The position numbers and the translations under genes are program-made. DNA of 64,000 bases, taken from positions 32,320,399 through 32,384,398 of the forward strand of contig CP154957.1 of the NCBI GenBank assembly GCA_039621445.1. Reading direction: 5' to 3'. How positions within the stretch are numbered: position 1 is the first letter of the stretch; each line of letters starts with the position of its first letter. Below are positions 9,722 through 21,694 of this stretch, in pieces. This stretch comes from Euglena gracilis. Its lineage: Eukaryota > Euglenida > Euglenophyceae > Euglenales. Under the pieces are notes generated by a model. It worked only from the letters and a program-made list of their open reading frames with translations. It was not told where the DNA came from and did no database searches.

Positions 9722-12700
9722 TCACCAAAAGAATTTTTGTTCGTTTTCCGCACTGCCCCTCCCTGAGCTCAGGAGCCAAGTCCGGTAGCCATGCCGCTCA
9801 ACCGCCCACTGGTTGCGGTCCAGCTCCACCACTGTCTTGCTGAACCGGCGCCACGGCAGCCCCTCCACCGCCGTCCGGCCCTCGCTCCAGTCGGCCGCCG
9901 CCGCCAGCGCCGGGCCGACGTCCGCCCCCGCGCCGGCCCCGGCCAGCTGCGCCGCCAGCCACGCGCTGCGCGGGTACGCCACCAGCCCGAGCCGGGCCGT
10001 GCGGCGGTCCACGTTGTCGTCCGCAGTCCCCTGGGACTCCCCTGCCTCTGCAGCGACACCGCTGGGGTCGGCCGCCGCCTCCACCCCAAGGGCTGGGCTT
10101 GCCTGGGATGCAGCGGGCTCAGGAACAGAACAGAGCAAACGAGCCTGTGCGGACGTGGCCGACAGCCCATCCGTGCCCGACGCCGGCACTCCGCGCCGCC
10201 TCGAGGGAAGGCAGCTCTCCCGGCCGACTGGCTCAAAACCCCCCGGGACCTCAGCCCAGCCCTGCCCGCCATGGCATCGTTGTGCTCCATCGTGAAGCGC
10301 AGTTTGCCGAGGCAGCACGGCACCACGATGTACGTCGCGTTGCGCTCGGCGGCGGAGACGATGGCGAGGTCGGAGGCTGAGCAATGGAAGCGAAGGGGCC
10401 AGGGGCCAGAAAAGCCAAGAAAATAAATGCAACTACGAAACAAAACTTCACTCAAAGACAGTTAAAGGCATTTGTATGCACCTCATTTAGCAAAATACTT
10501 TTGATGGAGAATTCGAGGCAGAAAAACAAAACAAAACAAAAAATGAAACCTAACCAAACTGAAACAGAACTGATGAAACTTAAAATCAGAATTGAAAAGG
10601 CATAGGAGCACCCTATCACCCACCACTGAAAAATACACCCCTGCAAATCCCCCCCTTGGGGGTCGACCCCCTCAATCCCCAAATTTGGCTGAAGCTCCTT
10701 GAAGGGGAAAAAAAACAATCGGCCGAGCCTTCCGCCAGGCCTGGCCGACCTATAGCACACCCACCCGGGGAGGGGGGGGGTGTACAGCGCCGAACCACCA
10801 AAACCTCTGGGGTGCTTGGGTGGGTCACACATGGATCTGTGACCTGGAGCAACCTTATCAAACACGTTGAATCAAAGTAAACCCCCCCCCCAAATATAAG
10901 AAACCCGTTTCTTATATTTGGGTGTCGGCCGATCGGCCCAAAGGGTTTCTTATATTTGGGGGTTTCTTATATTTGGGTGTCGAAGGCCGGCCCCAAGGGT
11001 TTCTTGTCAATGGAAGTTTTTCCTCATATTTTCTTCCTTCATATAATTAATTACATGTGACCATTGTGTGTAGGATTGTCCTCATTTCTGACTGCCATTC
11101 AAACAGTATGGAAGGGGGTTGTGACACGGACAGGTGTTTCCAAAAAGCAGTTGCTTCTGAACTCTTGCTTTGCAAAGAAGCAATAGACTAGATTGGCGTC
11201 ATCTTTGTGTTGATCGTGCTTTGAGATTTGCTGTGACTCAAGGTGAAAATGAGGGGTTTCTTATATTTGGATTGGCGTTCAACAGCCCAGGGGTTTCTTA
11301 TATTTGGGGGTTTCTTATATTTGGGTGTCGGCTGAAAATCAGCCAAAGGGTTTCTTATATTTGGGGGTTCCTTATAGCGAGGGGTTTCTTATATTTGGGG
11401 GGGGGGTTTAAGTGCGTATGGTTCCTAAAACGTTAAGGTTGACAAATATTTTCAAAATTTTTTGAATTTGATACAAAAATTGGCGGAAAAACATAAAAAT
11501 TTTAGGCGGTCTAAACAAAATGGAATTCAATGCAGCGCATGCCTCCTCCCCCTGGATTATGCACCTGCTACAGCAACATGACACTTCACAGACCAGATCC
11601 TCAAGAAAAAGGAAGCGGGAGAGCAGACCAGCCCCACACAAGTGCAGTGCCAAAGCGCAATCGAAAGCGCCGGGGTACTCCTCCACGCTACCGTGCCACG
11701 CGGTCACGTTGGATCGGGCCCCGATCTCACAAGGGGTTACAGAGAGGTCACCTTCAGTTTGGCTTGGTGGTTGGGTCCAATATTGGCAGTTGGCGCGCAC
11801 ATTATTCAAAGGTACGGCGAGAGCTTGAAATTTGGACCAGCAGGGATAAACTGGAGAACTGCACCAAAAGTGATGGATGAAAAAAATGATCACCAAAAAA
11901 ATTTAAAAAAATAAAACGATGAGCACACAACGGGATAAAAATCGCACTGCGAAGCAACGTGGTATATCTTTCTCTTATGACCCACATAAACAGAACAACC
12001 TGCAGGAGGAAGAAAAGGCTTGAAGGAAAAAAAAATCATCAAAATCATCAAAATGGGCAGCCCCACTGGGGAAAGGTGCCGCGGCTGGGCAGAGCCAAAA
12101 TTGAGGCAGCAGCAGCCCCCACGAAAGGAGTGCATGAGCCCTCCAGAAATGGGTGCAGGGGGCTATGAGGCCACGGCCCGGCAGTCATCTTGGCTGTGGG
12201 CAGGCGCCTGTCTGTGTCTGAGGACGACGCCCGGCATCGACCCAGGAGATACAGCAAACCGGCAATGGGGCACCCGGTGCAGGTGCGTGGGCAGGGAAGC
12301 CCGCTGCTCCAACAGCCGCACTGCCTCAGCCTTCAGGTCCACCGCCACAAACTGTAACTCGGGGAATCTGATGCGAGGAAATATATGAACGCCAAAACCA
12401 CCGGATGCGAGCACACACACGCACACAAACAACGCAACACAACACGGCACAACCAGTAAGGACCCCCCCCCCCCCGGTGGGGTCCAGCCACCTGGCTGAA
12501 AAATAGTGCTCAATGGGTCAAAGAGAAAAAAACTGTTCAAAAAGCGAAATTTTCTGAGTTCAAATCTTTCCCCGCTAAAAACTCAAAACGTTGTCAGGAA
12601 ACACACACACAAAACGAAAGCAAAAAAGAAAACATGTTACCCCCCATCCTGGGCAGGGTTCGATATGGGGGCAGATGGAGGTGGGTCGGACCCCCCATCC

Positions 12701-14890
12701 AGGAAGCAGGAAGGGGGGGATACCCCCTCCACCTAAACAATGGCGCGCATCCCCCCTGGGGTCGGTCCGAACCCCCCTTGGCATCCGGACCCTGGATCCA
12801 GTCCAGTGGGGGAGAGGGGGGGACTGACGTAAACCCCGTGGCTGTCCTTCAATTGCGCCCCATCAGGAAGGGAAGGGTCGGGTTGGTGGGAACCACCTAA
12901 AACCATGGCACCCTCCTCGCATCCAACCCTGGCTGACAGATTTGTGTGTTTCTCAAAAAAAAAGTGGGTGCAAGATGGGAGGGGGTCAATGCACAGTGGC
13001 CTGTATTTCCATTCCAGCACCACTGTACGCCTGCCCTCCTTACATCGAACCCTGCTCCTGGGGTTGAATCTGCGCCCAAAAAAATGCCTGATGAACATGA
13101 TGGTGCTAAGGAATGAAGAGGTCCAAGGTGTTGATGCAAAAAGATAAGAATCGAAACAGCATGCAGAAACCAAAATCAAAACAATGCAAACTAAGAATGA
13201 GCATTAGGCGAAGACAGATAAATGCCAACAAGGAAGAAGCTGTGAAAATGACATATTTAGATATTCATAGCTCATCTCACAGATCGATGGATGGATTCCT
13301 TAGATTGACTTTGGAGGTGGGACGTTATGGGGCAGCAGTGACCCATGGGAGGCGGGAGGAATGAGGAGCTTTTGGGGTTCCCACAGCAACTAACAAGAAG
13401 GACCTCGCAGGATACCAGCCACCCAGGACGAGAGCAAAAAAAAAATACAAACCGTGTGAACTCTGCCAACCAAAGCATTCCTGTTTGGGCAACTCCATCC
13501 ATCTCATTCATTATTCCTTCATTATTGGTGCAAAGTTTTGCATTGTTGTTGAGATTTGTCAGAATCACAGCTCCAGAATTCCGTTGTGGGGGTTTGTGGG
13601 AATTTGGAGGGATTTGTCGGTATTTGTCGCTGGGTGCTTGCTCATCCTATCCATCATTTTAATATCGTTGATCTCCAAAAAATTCGTGGAGACGTCAGAT
13701 GGGGAAAAAAAGAGGCAACAGATTCAACATCAGACATCTTTTCCAAATCGATGTTTGTTGCTCCCCCTGGCCATATCCGCCCCCCCTGACCATGTCGATT
13801 GGATTTGGGGTATGAACCGACCCTTCCCCTTGCACATGTCTGCAGCCTTAGAGGGCAGACAGAGTCCACACCCTGGACCGAGCGGCCAGGAACGAGGAAC
13901 GCCGACAGGCTGGCGAGCGAAGGGGCCGGCAAAGACACCTCCAGGCGAGGGGCAGCGTGAGGTTTCCACTGCCAGACCCGAAATCCACCACGCGGGAGCC
14001 GGCGGGCAGCCGGAGCCGCGAGAGGAACGCCACGAACGACTCGACCTGATCGGTGAGACACGGGAGGTTGCTCGTGGGCAGAGGGCATGTGAATGAAGGC
14101 ATTGATGCACCGGATGAGAGGGAGGGTAAGAGACGGAAGGGAGAGAAACGTTTTCGGCAGGATTGATTGACTCGGCATCCCCTGAACCAGGTTTGGCGGG
14201 TGTTATGCTTGGTGCAGGCGCTGTAGGGGATAACATTCTTTTGCCATCAGCCCCAGCGCCAACAACAACAGGGCACCATCAGCACAGGAAGCACTGTCCA
14301 CCTGCCACAGCTTGCGCTGCGTTCGCAGATATAGCCCCTTGCCCTTGTTGCCGAGGCCTCCTCCTTCGCCAGGGTGCAGTGGTGCACGCAGAGTGGTGTG
14401 TTCCAAACAGTGAGGGCTCCTGGTGCAGAAACAATCACACCCTCAGTGTAATTCAACAAAAGCTACTCCTGTCAACCCACACAAAAAGAAAAAAAAACAC
14501 AAAAAAAAGTTTGCACCTGCGTGGCCACATCGGGCCGTCCCACCCACACCACCCGTGGTCGCCGGCATCGCCGCCCAGTCCACCAGCCCCGTCGCAACCT
14601 CTGCGGGCCGTAGGGCGGAGTAGCACGCCGCCCTCCGCCGCCCCCACCACCCCGCCTCGTCCTCCGCCCCTGCGTCCCCCGGGCCTGCCCCCGCTGCCCC
14701 GCCGGGTCCGCCGGGCAGGGCCAGGCCGGCCAGCAGCGTCCGCAGCTGCGTCACGTGCCGGGCCCGGCGGCGGAGGCGGGTCGCGCGGCGGGCGGCGCGG
14801 ACGGCGGGGTCGGCCAGCGGCCGCGGGGCCGGTGGTGCCGGGGGTGGGGCGGGCGCAGGGCTGAACGGGAAGGCCAGGCGGCCTGCTCGG
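9722..14890 (-). CDS. GSTCD-like SAM-dependent methyltransferase, at least six exons
   Basis: Joined exons give a class I methyltransferase of the GSTCD type. Exon about 14870-14548: helix-rich, ending LVDWAAMPATTGG. Exon 14045-13939: VESFVAFLSRL and SAM motif VVDFGSGSGN. Exon 12367-12274: FPELQFVAVDLKAEAVRLL, where VAVDL is the acidic SAM-ribose strand. Exon 11725-11629: TAWHGSVEEY and ALHLCGA. Exon from 10376 down to about 10270: ASDLAIVSAAE and VVPCCLGKL. Last exon about 10050-9722: AYPRSAWL, KTVVELDRNQWAVE and RHGYRTWLL. Junctions 14548/14045, 13939/12367, 12274/11725 and 11629/10376 are GT-AG and keep frame; for example LAWR-FPEL and HLCGA-ASDLA are restored. HxCG, PCCxGK and YPRS are diagnostic of this family. 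The substrate is unknown. The start codon and the last intron are not resolved. Confidence 0.78.
10884..11410. repeat. GGGTTTCTTATATTTGGG repeats between methyltransferase exons
   Basis: Two clusters (about 10884-11005 and 11250-11410) of direct and inverted copies of GGGTTTCTTATATTTGGG, some joined by GTCGGCCGATCGGCC-type hairpins. The first cluster opens with CCCCAAATATAAGAAACCC against GTTTCTTATATTTGGG, a clear inverted pair. The unit plan (poly-C + A/T word + poly-G) matches other families here. Confidence 0.75.
12654..13054. mobile_element. MITE with CAGGGTTCGATAT ends (copy 2)
   Basis: Starts CAGGGTTCGATATGG and ends TCCTTACATCGAACCCTG. TCCTGGG precedes (12647-12653) and follows (13056-13062) it, giving a 7-of-8 target duplication. 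It is longer than copy 1 and carries internal G/C tracts and other repeat pieces, so it may contain a nested insertion. It lies in the intron between the VVDFGSGSGN and FPELQFVAVD exons. Confidence 0.75.
13545..13645. repeat. GATTTGTCGG short-period repeat (second locus)
   Basis: GAGATTTGTCAGAATC, then GGGATTTGTCGGTATTTGTCGC and TGGGTGCTTGCTC, matching the family at 3337-3396/3815-3850 including its GTCGCTGxxGTGCTT end. Confidence 0.55.
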
Positions 14891-15369
14891 GGCCCCCCAG
14901 CCTTCCAGGGGGGAGGTGGGTCGCACCACCCACCCACCCCTGTCACTTCACAAAGTCAAACCCATCGACACCAACTGGATCCAAGGTGCCGAAAGAAGAA
15001 TTTTGGCCCAAGGTCGGCGCCGCTGAAAACACAAAAGTGCGCCGGAACATGGGTCAGGCATGTCGGCAGCCAAAAACGGCGAACGGGGGGCGATAGAGGG
15101 CCTCCAGGGGTACATTTGGTCTGACTGACAGTTCCGGAAATAATTTAAGTTTTCTCGAGATATTTTCGAAAAATCGATTTTTTGACCAAAAATCTCACCC
15201 CAGCGAACTGGGGGGTTGGCAAATCCTACCCAATTTGGACCCCTGGCAAAAAAAAACAGGCTGGGGTGGAGTCGACCCCCCCACCCCCACCAGGGTGTCC
15301 TGGTCAGCCCGGGGTGGGCAGGACATGGTACTGGGCCCGCAGGGATGCGGGGAAGCCAGGTGGCGGGGG

Positions 15370-16475
15370 GGTCGTCTGGAGGGCCCTCAGGGCGGCAGCC
15401 GCGGCGGCCGGGTCGGGAAAGACGAGGCGCGCACTGCCGAGGTGCTGCTTCCCTGGGGACGGCGGGGAGGGCGGTGCGGAAGCGGGCCTCGGCCCCATAT
15501 GCCGTCCTGGCGCAAAAGACCCACACGTCACGCAAGTGTCAGTCAGGATTTCCCAACCCACCGGTGGTGCGGTTGGAACCGCACTCCTCAGCTGCGCAAG
15601 GTCTGTAAGAATTGGCCCGCCGAGCCGACCCAAAAGCGGGGGGCAGGGGGACCTTGGTCCCGGGCGGAGGTGGAGTCCGAGACGGGCCGGACGTGGATGG
15701 CCACAGGGGGGGTCATGGAACCGTAGCGTCCGCGGATGACTTCCCTTGTGAAGGAGCGGTTTTTACGACAGATGGAAAACAAATAAAAAATTTTACTCGC
15801 CACAACCCATGTGATGGGGGGGGTTGTGGATTTATAATAATTTGGGTCAGATTTTGACCAACAATTCCTTGAATTGTTTGAATTGTTAATCCCTGGGGTT
15901 TATGGGGGGACGCCAATATTGGCATTGCTGTATGGTTCTAAATTAAATTTACAGCCACGCTCCACGCTCAGCCATTGCTGCAGTTTCTGCCGGACCTTAT
16001 CGATTCCGTGGGTCAGAGATCCCGAAATCCTCACAGAAATGGCTGAGGGAGGCGCAGACGACGGGCACGGGGGTGTGCCACGGCAGCCCCGACACATGCA
16101 GCACGCAGCCGGAGGGCAGGCCCTCGTCCGGGAGCCGGCGTCCTGAGGCGAAGTAGTCTCCGCGGCCCCTCACACATGGATGCAAAACAAAACCCATGGA
16201 CAGTGCCACATTGTGCACATGGCACACAGACATCCATGCAGCACAGCACTTGGGCACAACAAAAATGGTCTAGTCAATGGGTGGAAAGAGAGATCGTGCC
16301 CAAAATGGAAACAAGAGGACAAGCCTGTTCACCAGGCACACCGCTGTTGTCGGTCGCCATGGTGCAGAGATGCCAGCGGCGGACTTGGGGGGCGCCGTGA
16401 CCATCGGCTGGGGCCCTGGCGGCCAGAATGCGACCCGTCAGCATCGCGATGAGCCACAATAAAGTAGCGGTTGAC
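15370..16475 (-). CDS. RRM-like exons (putative RNA-binding protein), partial
   Basis: Exon 16142 to about 16030 reads RRLPDEGLPSGCVLHVSGLP then ASLSHFCEDFG after a CTCAG acceptor. These resemble the first strand (RNP2-like) and first helix of an RNA-recognition motif. Exon 15452 to about 15375, after CCCCAG, reads GSARLVFPDPAAAAAALRAL, which fits the RNP1-like strand and second helix. A further candidate exon ends at 16475 (VNRYFIVAHRDADG) after a CATTGCAG acceptor; its link to the next exon is not in a proven phase. The arrangement resembles La/LARP-type RRMs, but no La module is visible. It lies just upstream of the methyltransferase on the same strand, so it could be that gene's N-terminus or a separate gene. 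Confidence 0.4.
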
Positions 16476-19400
16476 CTGCAATGGAGATGGAATAGAATGT
16501 CGTTCATTCTCAATCATTCCTGACGTCCTTCATGCTTGCCAATCCCGTGGGGGGTGTCACATTCCACTTTCGAGATAGCAGTCGGTTACTTCCGACCGCT
16601 TGGGTGGGGAGCACCACAGAACCCTGCAAGGAAATATTTTATCGGCATAGAAAATGTCGAAGAAAATTTGGGCCTAAAACTTGGCGCCTTGGGGAAAACG
16701 TGAAAGAATGGGAGGTCGATGCACCCCCACCCACCACCCAACGTTCAGCCCTGCCGCAGGTGGTCCTCAAGGGGGAAAAATCTGGTCCCATGACATTCAA
16801 TGAAAAATCCACAAGAAAAATGGCCACACCCCGGCAAAAATGGGGTCAGGAAAAAAAAGTGATTTCTGGCATCCTTGGACCATCGCCCATCCACCCAAAA
16901 CGTCAAAAAAGGTGGCCCTGAAATGGTGGTCAATCCTGTTTTGGGGGGGGGGGGTTGGGCCAGCTGAGAATTTTGTGATCGTTTGGGGGGGGTCACTCCA
17001 GCCATTCCACCCAGAATAACTGAAAAATCAAAGGATTTTGGTCGTTTCTTCAAAGAATTATCCACTTTCAGCCACTCCCAGGGCTCGATAATAAGGGCAG
17101 TTGGGGGGGGTTGAACTCCAGTCCAGGACAGTGGGGGGACACTCCCGCCCTTCATGTACATTTGCGCATTCTAGGGAACCGAATTTTGGCCCGGTGCAAA
17201 CGGACCGAAAAATGTTGCCCCCCCCCGAATCGGCCAAAAATGCCATTTGTCACTTTTTGGGCAAAATTTTGCCAAAATGTTTTAAAAAAAATACGGCACA
17301 CAAATACGGGAAGGAAAATTTTGACCTTTGGGGGGGTTGGAACTACAATATTTCCCAACCCCTGGCCCAACCCCAACCTCCCTTGGGGGTGACCAACTGT
17401 TTTTTTTGGCTGGTTCTCTCTGGCTCCGTTTTGGCTCCGAATCCCCTGGGGGGTTCGGTCAGGAGTGGCCAGGGTTCGGCATAAAGAGGGTGTACGGGGT
17501 GGAAGGAGGGTCCGGTCCAAGGGGGGTGCTGGACCGGACCAGAGGGAGGGTCCGGCCCTCCCACCCGCCAAGGGGGGTTCCAGACAGACCTGAGGGGGCT
17601 ACGGAGACCACCCAAAAGTCCAAATTTTCCAAAATAGACCGGCTCCTGCTTCACGCCAATGGGATTCATCCCTCCAGGCATCGTCAGGAAGCCAACTAAC
17701 ACACACCACTTGAGAGTCACCCTGAGGTCGGTGGGTGTGGGTGAAGCCGTTGGGGTCTGCCCAAGCAAGTGCTGTTCCACAATTAAAATGGAAATATGCA
17801 GGTTCGGTTTGGTGACTGCAACGTGAAAGAAAGGTTGCAACGCAGGATGCTCTTGTGATAAAACACAAACACAGCCACCACATTACTGTTAAGAGAACAC
17901 ACCTTTCACACTGTTTCTAGAAAGAAATGCTTTTCAATCTTCGGGTTCCTTGAAGCTTGAAGGTTCCTTGAATTTCTTTTGGGATGTATGGGAAAAGGGA
18001 AATTGGGAGAGTTGCATCGATATGGGTTGGTACCTGATGCATCTGAGATGGTTGTCAGGTATGTGTGCCTCTCTCTCCCTCTTTCACTCCAAATCAAAAA
18101 TGAGGGCAGCCCTTTTTGGATGGGATGAAAAGAGGTTGGGAGAATCCGGGAATGAAGTTGGCGAGCCATATGCAACACTGGTGCGTGCTGCCGATGCCCC
18201 ATCGTCAGCAGGTTGGGCACGTACGGAGTTTCTATGGGAGTACCATGTATTGCCCAAGCGATGAAGTGGCGCACTTCAAGTGGGGTCCAGAACGCTGTGT
18301 GGCAAGGCAAAGGGAGCGGGGAAACACCAGATTAAAAACAGGTGCAAAGGGGGTATGAATTGATCGGTGCTTCATTATTGCTAGGAAATATATCAGACAA
18401 AGAGGTCTAAAACAACCTTTACTTGACATTCACTTGTGGTAATCTTTCCTTGTCTGGTCGCTGGTTATCTTCTTATGATCTGTGAATTTAAATCGCTAAA
18501 TATATCAGACAAAGAGGTCTAAAACAACCTTTACTTGACATTCACTTGTGGTAATCTTTCCTTGTCTGGTCGCTGGTTATCTTCTTATGATCTGTGAATT
18601 TAAATCTCACGAGAACCTGAGCCTCCTGATGTCCACAAATGAATAAATATCAACCAACAGTATAATGGCGTACTCTAGATTGCTTTTTTGGAATGACCAA
18701 AAATCACTACGGTTTTGGTTTAGGGGATTGATTCCCCCAACTCTCACCCTTACCCTTGACATTGAGCCTTTTTGGGCTGGTCATCCAGAAACCAATGGAA
18801 AAACGCAGATTTCGAGGAGCAAGAGGACAAACACGCTCAGGTACACACACAACTGTGCAGTCAAAGCAAATAGTAAGGGAAGTGTACTAGAAAAAAACTA
18901 TGGAGAAAAGCATTTTGTCCGTGTTTTGATTAAATTTAGTTTGGGGAATGTTGTAAACCATAATATTTTTTTATTTTTTCCCTCCCTAGGATCCAATTTC
19001 CGTAGCCCAGATATCGCCCCCCATTTCCTCACTGTGTTCCATAAAAAAAAATGTCATTTCCTGAGTGTTAGAACCAGATTTTCATGACTTCCATTTAAAA
19101 CCCCCCCAAATAACCTGGCGGGGTGCCAGGTTTTTGGGGCCCTGCCCCCCCCCCGCCAGGCTATTTGGGCCCTTTTTCAGAGTCATAAAAGAAGGGGGTT
19201 TAACTTGAAATTGGTGCATAAATCTCAGACAGAATAATTATGGTGTTCGATGGTGTTCAACCAAGATACAACATCTTTCGGGGTGAAATAATGTAAACCC
19301 CCCAAAAATTACAAAAAAAATTCCAAAGTGTGTCCGCCCCGCCCCCCCTTTCTGGGGGTGGAATTCGGCCAACAAAATAATAAACAAATAACATTCCCAG

Positions 19401-19700
19401 GGGGAAATATTAGTTGGGAGGGATGTTCACTTCACATCAAATCTTTTGCAAACCACACTGCAGCCAGTGAGTGTGGTGAGAAAACTGCTCGAAAATGTGT
19501 TGTTCGCAAACTAACGGCTGTTTCCCAGACCACTCGCCTGTAAAAAGCTACTCATGCACGATTGAAGCCGTTCGTGGTCTTTGATGGAGACTTGGTTTTT
19601 CCTTGGCTGAAAGAGTCGTTAAAAAAATGCAATCAAAACATTTTTTGAGAATCTTCAGGTGCTGTCCCAAAGTATTAGGTTCCCATGATTCTCGGGCTGG
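16476..19700. other. Gene-free stretch upstream of the RRM exons
   Basis: I see no recognisable protein. Features are G/C-tract elements around 16930-17600, including degenerate CAGGGCTCGATAATAAGG near 17079 and CAGGGTTCGGCATAAAG near 17473 (decayed MITE ends), a 112-bp tandem duplication at 18386-18606, and a CAAATAACCTGG / CCAGGCTATTTGG inverted element at 19096-19170. Confidence 0.45.
18386..18606. repeat. 112-bp tandem duplication
   Basis: A 109-bp segment starting AAATATATCAGACAAAGAGG and ending GTGAATTTAAATC is repeated, apparently without mismatch, at a period of 112 bp (18386-18494 and 18498-18606). Near-identity implies a recent duplication. Neither copy has a convincing coding frame. 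Confidence 0.9.
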
Positions 19701-19734
19701 CCTCAAAGGGAAACCCCCCGCAGGTCAACATGGA

Positions 19735-19873
19735 GGGGAGGCACACCGGTGGCGCACAGGCCGGCGAGGGCGACCAGCAGCGTGGCAGCGGTGCGACTCA
19801 TATGGCGGTGGGCCAAGCGGGCTCGCAGAGGCCCGCCACTCCCGAGCCCCATCCCGATCCTGACGGCGGGGAA
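19735..19873 (-). CDS. Orphan coding exon candidate with hydrophobic segment
   Basis: After a CCGTCAG acceptor at 19874, a GC-rich frame reads RIGMGLGSGGPLRARLAHRH then MSRTAATLLVALAGLCATG and meets a GTGTGCC donor-like site. The run TAATLLVALAGLCATG could be a signal peptide or membrane segment. The GC-rich codons match the confirmed exons, but I recognise no family and no partner exon, so the call rests on composition and splice-like borders. Confidence 0.3.
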
Positions 19874-20034
19874 CGAATGCAGCGGTGGATGGACGGCCAG
19901 TGTGGAGTTCCTGCACTCCAGTGGGCCACAGCAGACTGCAGCGTCGCTTCAAATGGGAGCGTGCAGGAGAGAAGGACTATGACCACTGCCTCGGTTGTGC
20001 CACAAAAGATGCCATCCATCCCCCCCAGGCTGTT

Positions 20035-20350
20035 TTTTTACCAACCCCGGGAGGGGGAGGGGGGTCCGGAGTGCCTGTGAGTGCCTGCCCAGGCAGGCAC
20101 TACCCCCCCCCCCCCGGGGGGTCGGATTTCGGCCTGTGCCTGGGCACATTCCTTTGAAAATAGGCCATTTTTGGCTCCCCGGCGCCTTCGGCGCCGGGGT
20201 TGTGCTAGGGCACTTTTGGCCGTGTGCCCTACCCCCCCCGGGGGGGGTCGGATTTGGAGTGCCTTGGGGTGCTTGCCCAGGCAGGCACCCCCCCCGGGGT
20301 GGGGTCGGCACCCGACTAAAATACAGCCTGCCCCCCCCGCGATCAAGCAC
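20035..20350. mobile_element. G/C-tract foldback element with CCCGGCGCCTTCGGCGCCGGGG centre
   Basis: Repeated modules CCCCCCGGGGGGGTCGGATTT and CTTGCCCAGGCAGGCAC flank a central perfect hairpin CCGGCGCCTTCGGCGCCGG near 20180-20198. This is the clearest example of the family: outer G/C tracts, middle T-rich text, small GC hairpin at the centre, no ORF with family similarity. Confidence 0.65.
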
Positions 20351-20374
20351 CTCTGGTCACCCATGCCCTTGAGC

Positions 20375-20425
20375 CCAGCATCGCCCAGCATCGCCCTGCA
20401 TCGCCCAGCATCGTCCAGCATCGCC
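20375..20425. repeat. CATCGCCCAG 10-bp tandem array
   Basis: Five adjacent 10-bp units, CATCGCCCAG with single-base variants. The same unit forms arrays at 21495-21535 and 21560-21610 and recurs near 60405-60435. Confidence 0.85.
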
Positions 20426-20544
20426 TTTGAAGCACTTACAGGTGTACCTCTTGTACCCACATTCACTCAGATACCTGCCTCCAGAGCATCCAATGCAGCA
20501 TCTGCATGCACTTCATCCACTTTTATCCACATTTGGTCATTTAC

Positions 20545-20610
20545 CCACTTGTGCAACTTTTGGCCGCTCTTGGCCACTTTTGGCCACTTTTGGCTACTTT
20601 GCCCAATTTA
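20545..20610. repeat. TTGGCCACTT 10-bp tandem array
   Basis: Units such as TTTTGGCCAC with small substitutions, about six copies. This is another 10-bp-period array with a different sequence, close to the CATCGCCCAG array. Confidence 0.7.
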
Positions 20611-20779
20611 ACCCACCTTTGGCTGCCTTTGGCGTGTGACTACTGCCAGATATGCTTTCAATTTGACTGCTGATTGACTGCTTTGGCCCCTTTCAGACCA
20701 TTGTCCGGTCGGCCAAAGCCAATTTTAGACAATTGGCCACAAGCATCTCCCTTGATCCCTTATTTCATTTGGCCAATCC

Positions 20780-21115
20780 AGCATCTGCATCCACTGCGCC
20801 AATCCATTATCTGCAGCTTGTGCAGTATCTGCATCCATTGCATCTTGTCCAATATCAGTGTGTGCATCTCGACCAGTACCTGCAACTTGTCAAGGATCCT
20901 AATCTTGTCCAGCATCTGCATCCATTCATCTGCATCTTGTCCAGCATCTGCATCTTGTCCAGCATCTGCATCCTGTCCAGCATCTGCATCTTGTCCAACA
21001 TCTGCATCTTGTCCAGCATCTGCATCTTGTCCAGCATCTGCATCTTGTCCAACATCTGCATCTTGTCCAGCATAACCTTATCCAATATTTGCATCTTGCC
21101 TAATGTCTTCATCCA
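20780..21115. repeat. CATCTTGTCCAGCATCTG 18-bp minisatellite
   Basis: At least ten 18-bp units with CAGCATCTG/CAACATCTG variants at 20930-21075 and more diverged units around them. Since 18 is a multiple of three, long open frames run through it (GQDADAGQD on the minus strand). The same unit flanks the gag-like ORF at 22365-22410 and 23225-23300. Confidence 0.85.
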
Positions 21116-21119
21116 TTGG

Positions 21120-21490
21120 CTCCCAACCTAGCCAAAATAACCGCAAAAGCCCCAAAAATATTCACAAAAAAACCAAAATTGACCACAAAAAGCCCCCAAA
21201 AGCAACCAAAATGACCAAAAATGGCTTGAAATAATTTAAAATTGCCCAAAACGCCAATAATTTCCACAAAAGATTGTGAAAGATGACCCAAAATCACCAA
21301 AATGACGCAAAATGGCCAAAAAATGCCATAAAATGTGTTCATATTCATAGCCCAATATTTGCCAAATCAGTGGCAAATAGCCGCCAACTTAGCAAAGATT
21401 GATCCAAAATGGACAAGATGGGTGTGAAACTGGAGATTTGTGGGGAAATTATCCCCAAAATGGATTTAATTCTTCAAAAAAATTCAAAAA
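21120..21490. repeat. AATGGCCAAAA-rich dispersed repeat (copy 1)
   Basis: An A-rich text with recurrent CAAAATGGCC, a CAATATTTGCCAAATCAGTG segment and GGAGATTTGTGGGGAAATTAT. The same ordered text recurs at 23340-23690 and 59695-59900, defining a family of three copies. It precedes 10-bp arrays in the first two copies. Confidence 0.7.
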
Positions 21491-21694
21491 ATGCCAGCAT
21501 CGCCCAGCATCGCCCAGCATCGCCCAGCATCGGAACCCCACCTCAAGTCTCCAAAAATCCAGCATCGCCCAGCATCGCCCTGCATCGCCCAGCATCGCCC
21601 AGCATCATCAGAGGTGCTTGCCTGCGATCAATCCCCATGAGCGGCCAGGGACAGAACCTGTGTAAGATGTGGCTTTGGTTTGTCTACACAGCCA

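Noticed and set aside
12634-12900. Small Gly/Pro-rich ORFs within G/C-tract elements (also near 27278, 47321 and 60458)
   Set aside because: They come from G and C homopolymer tracts in foldback elements and shift frame between copies, so coding is not conserved.
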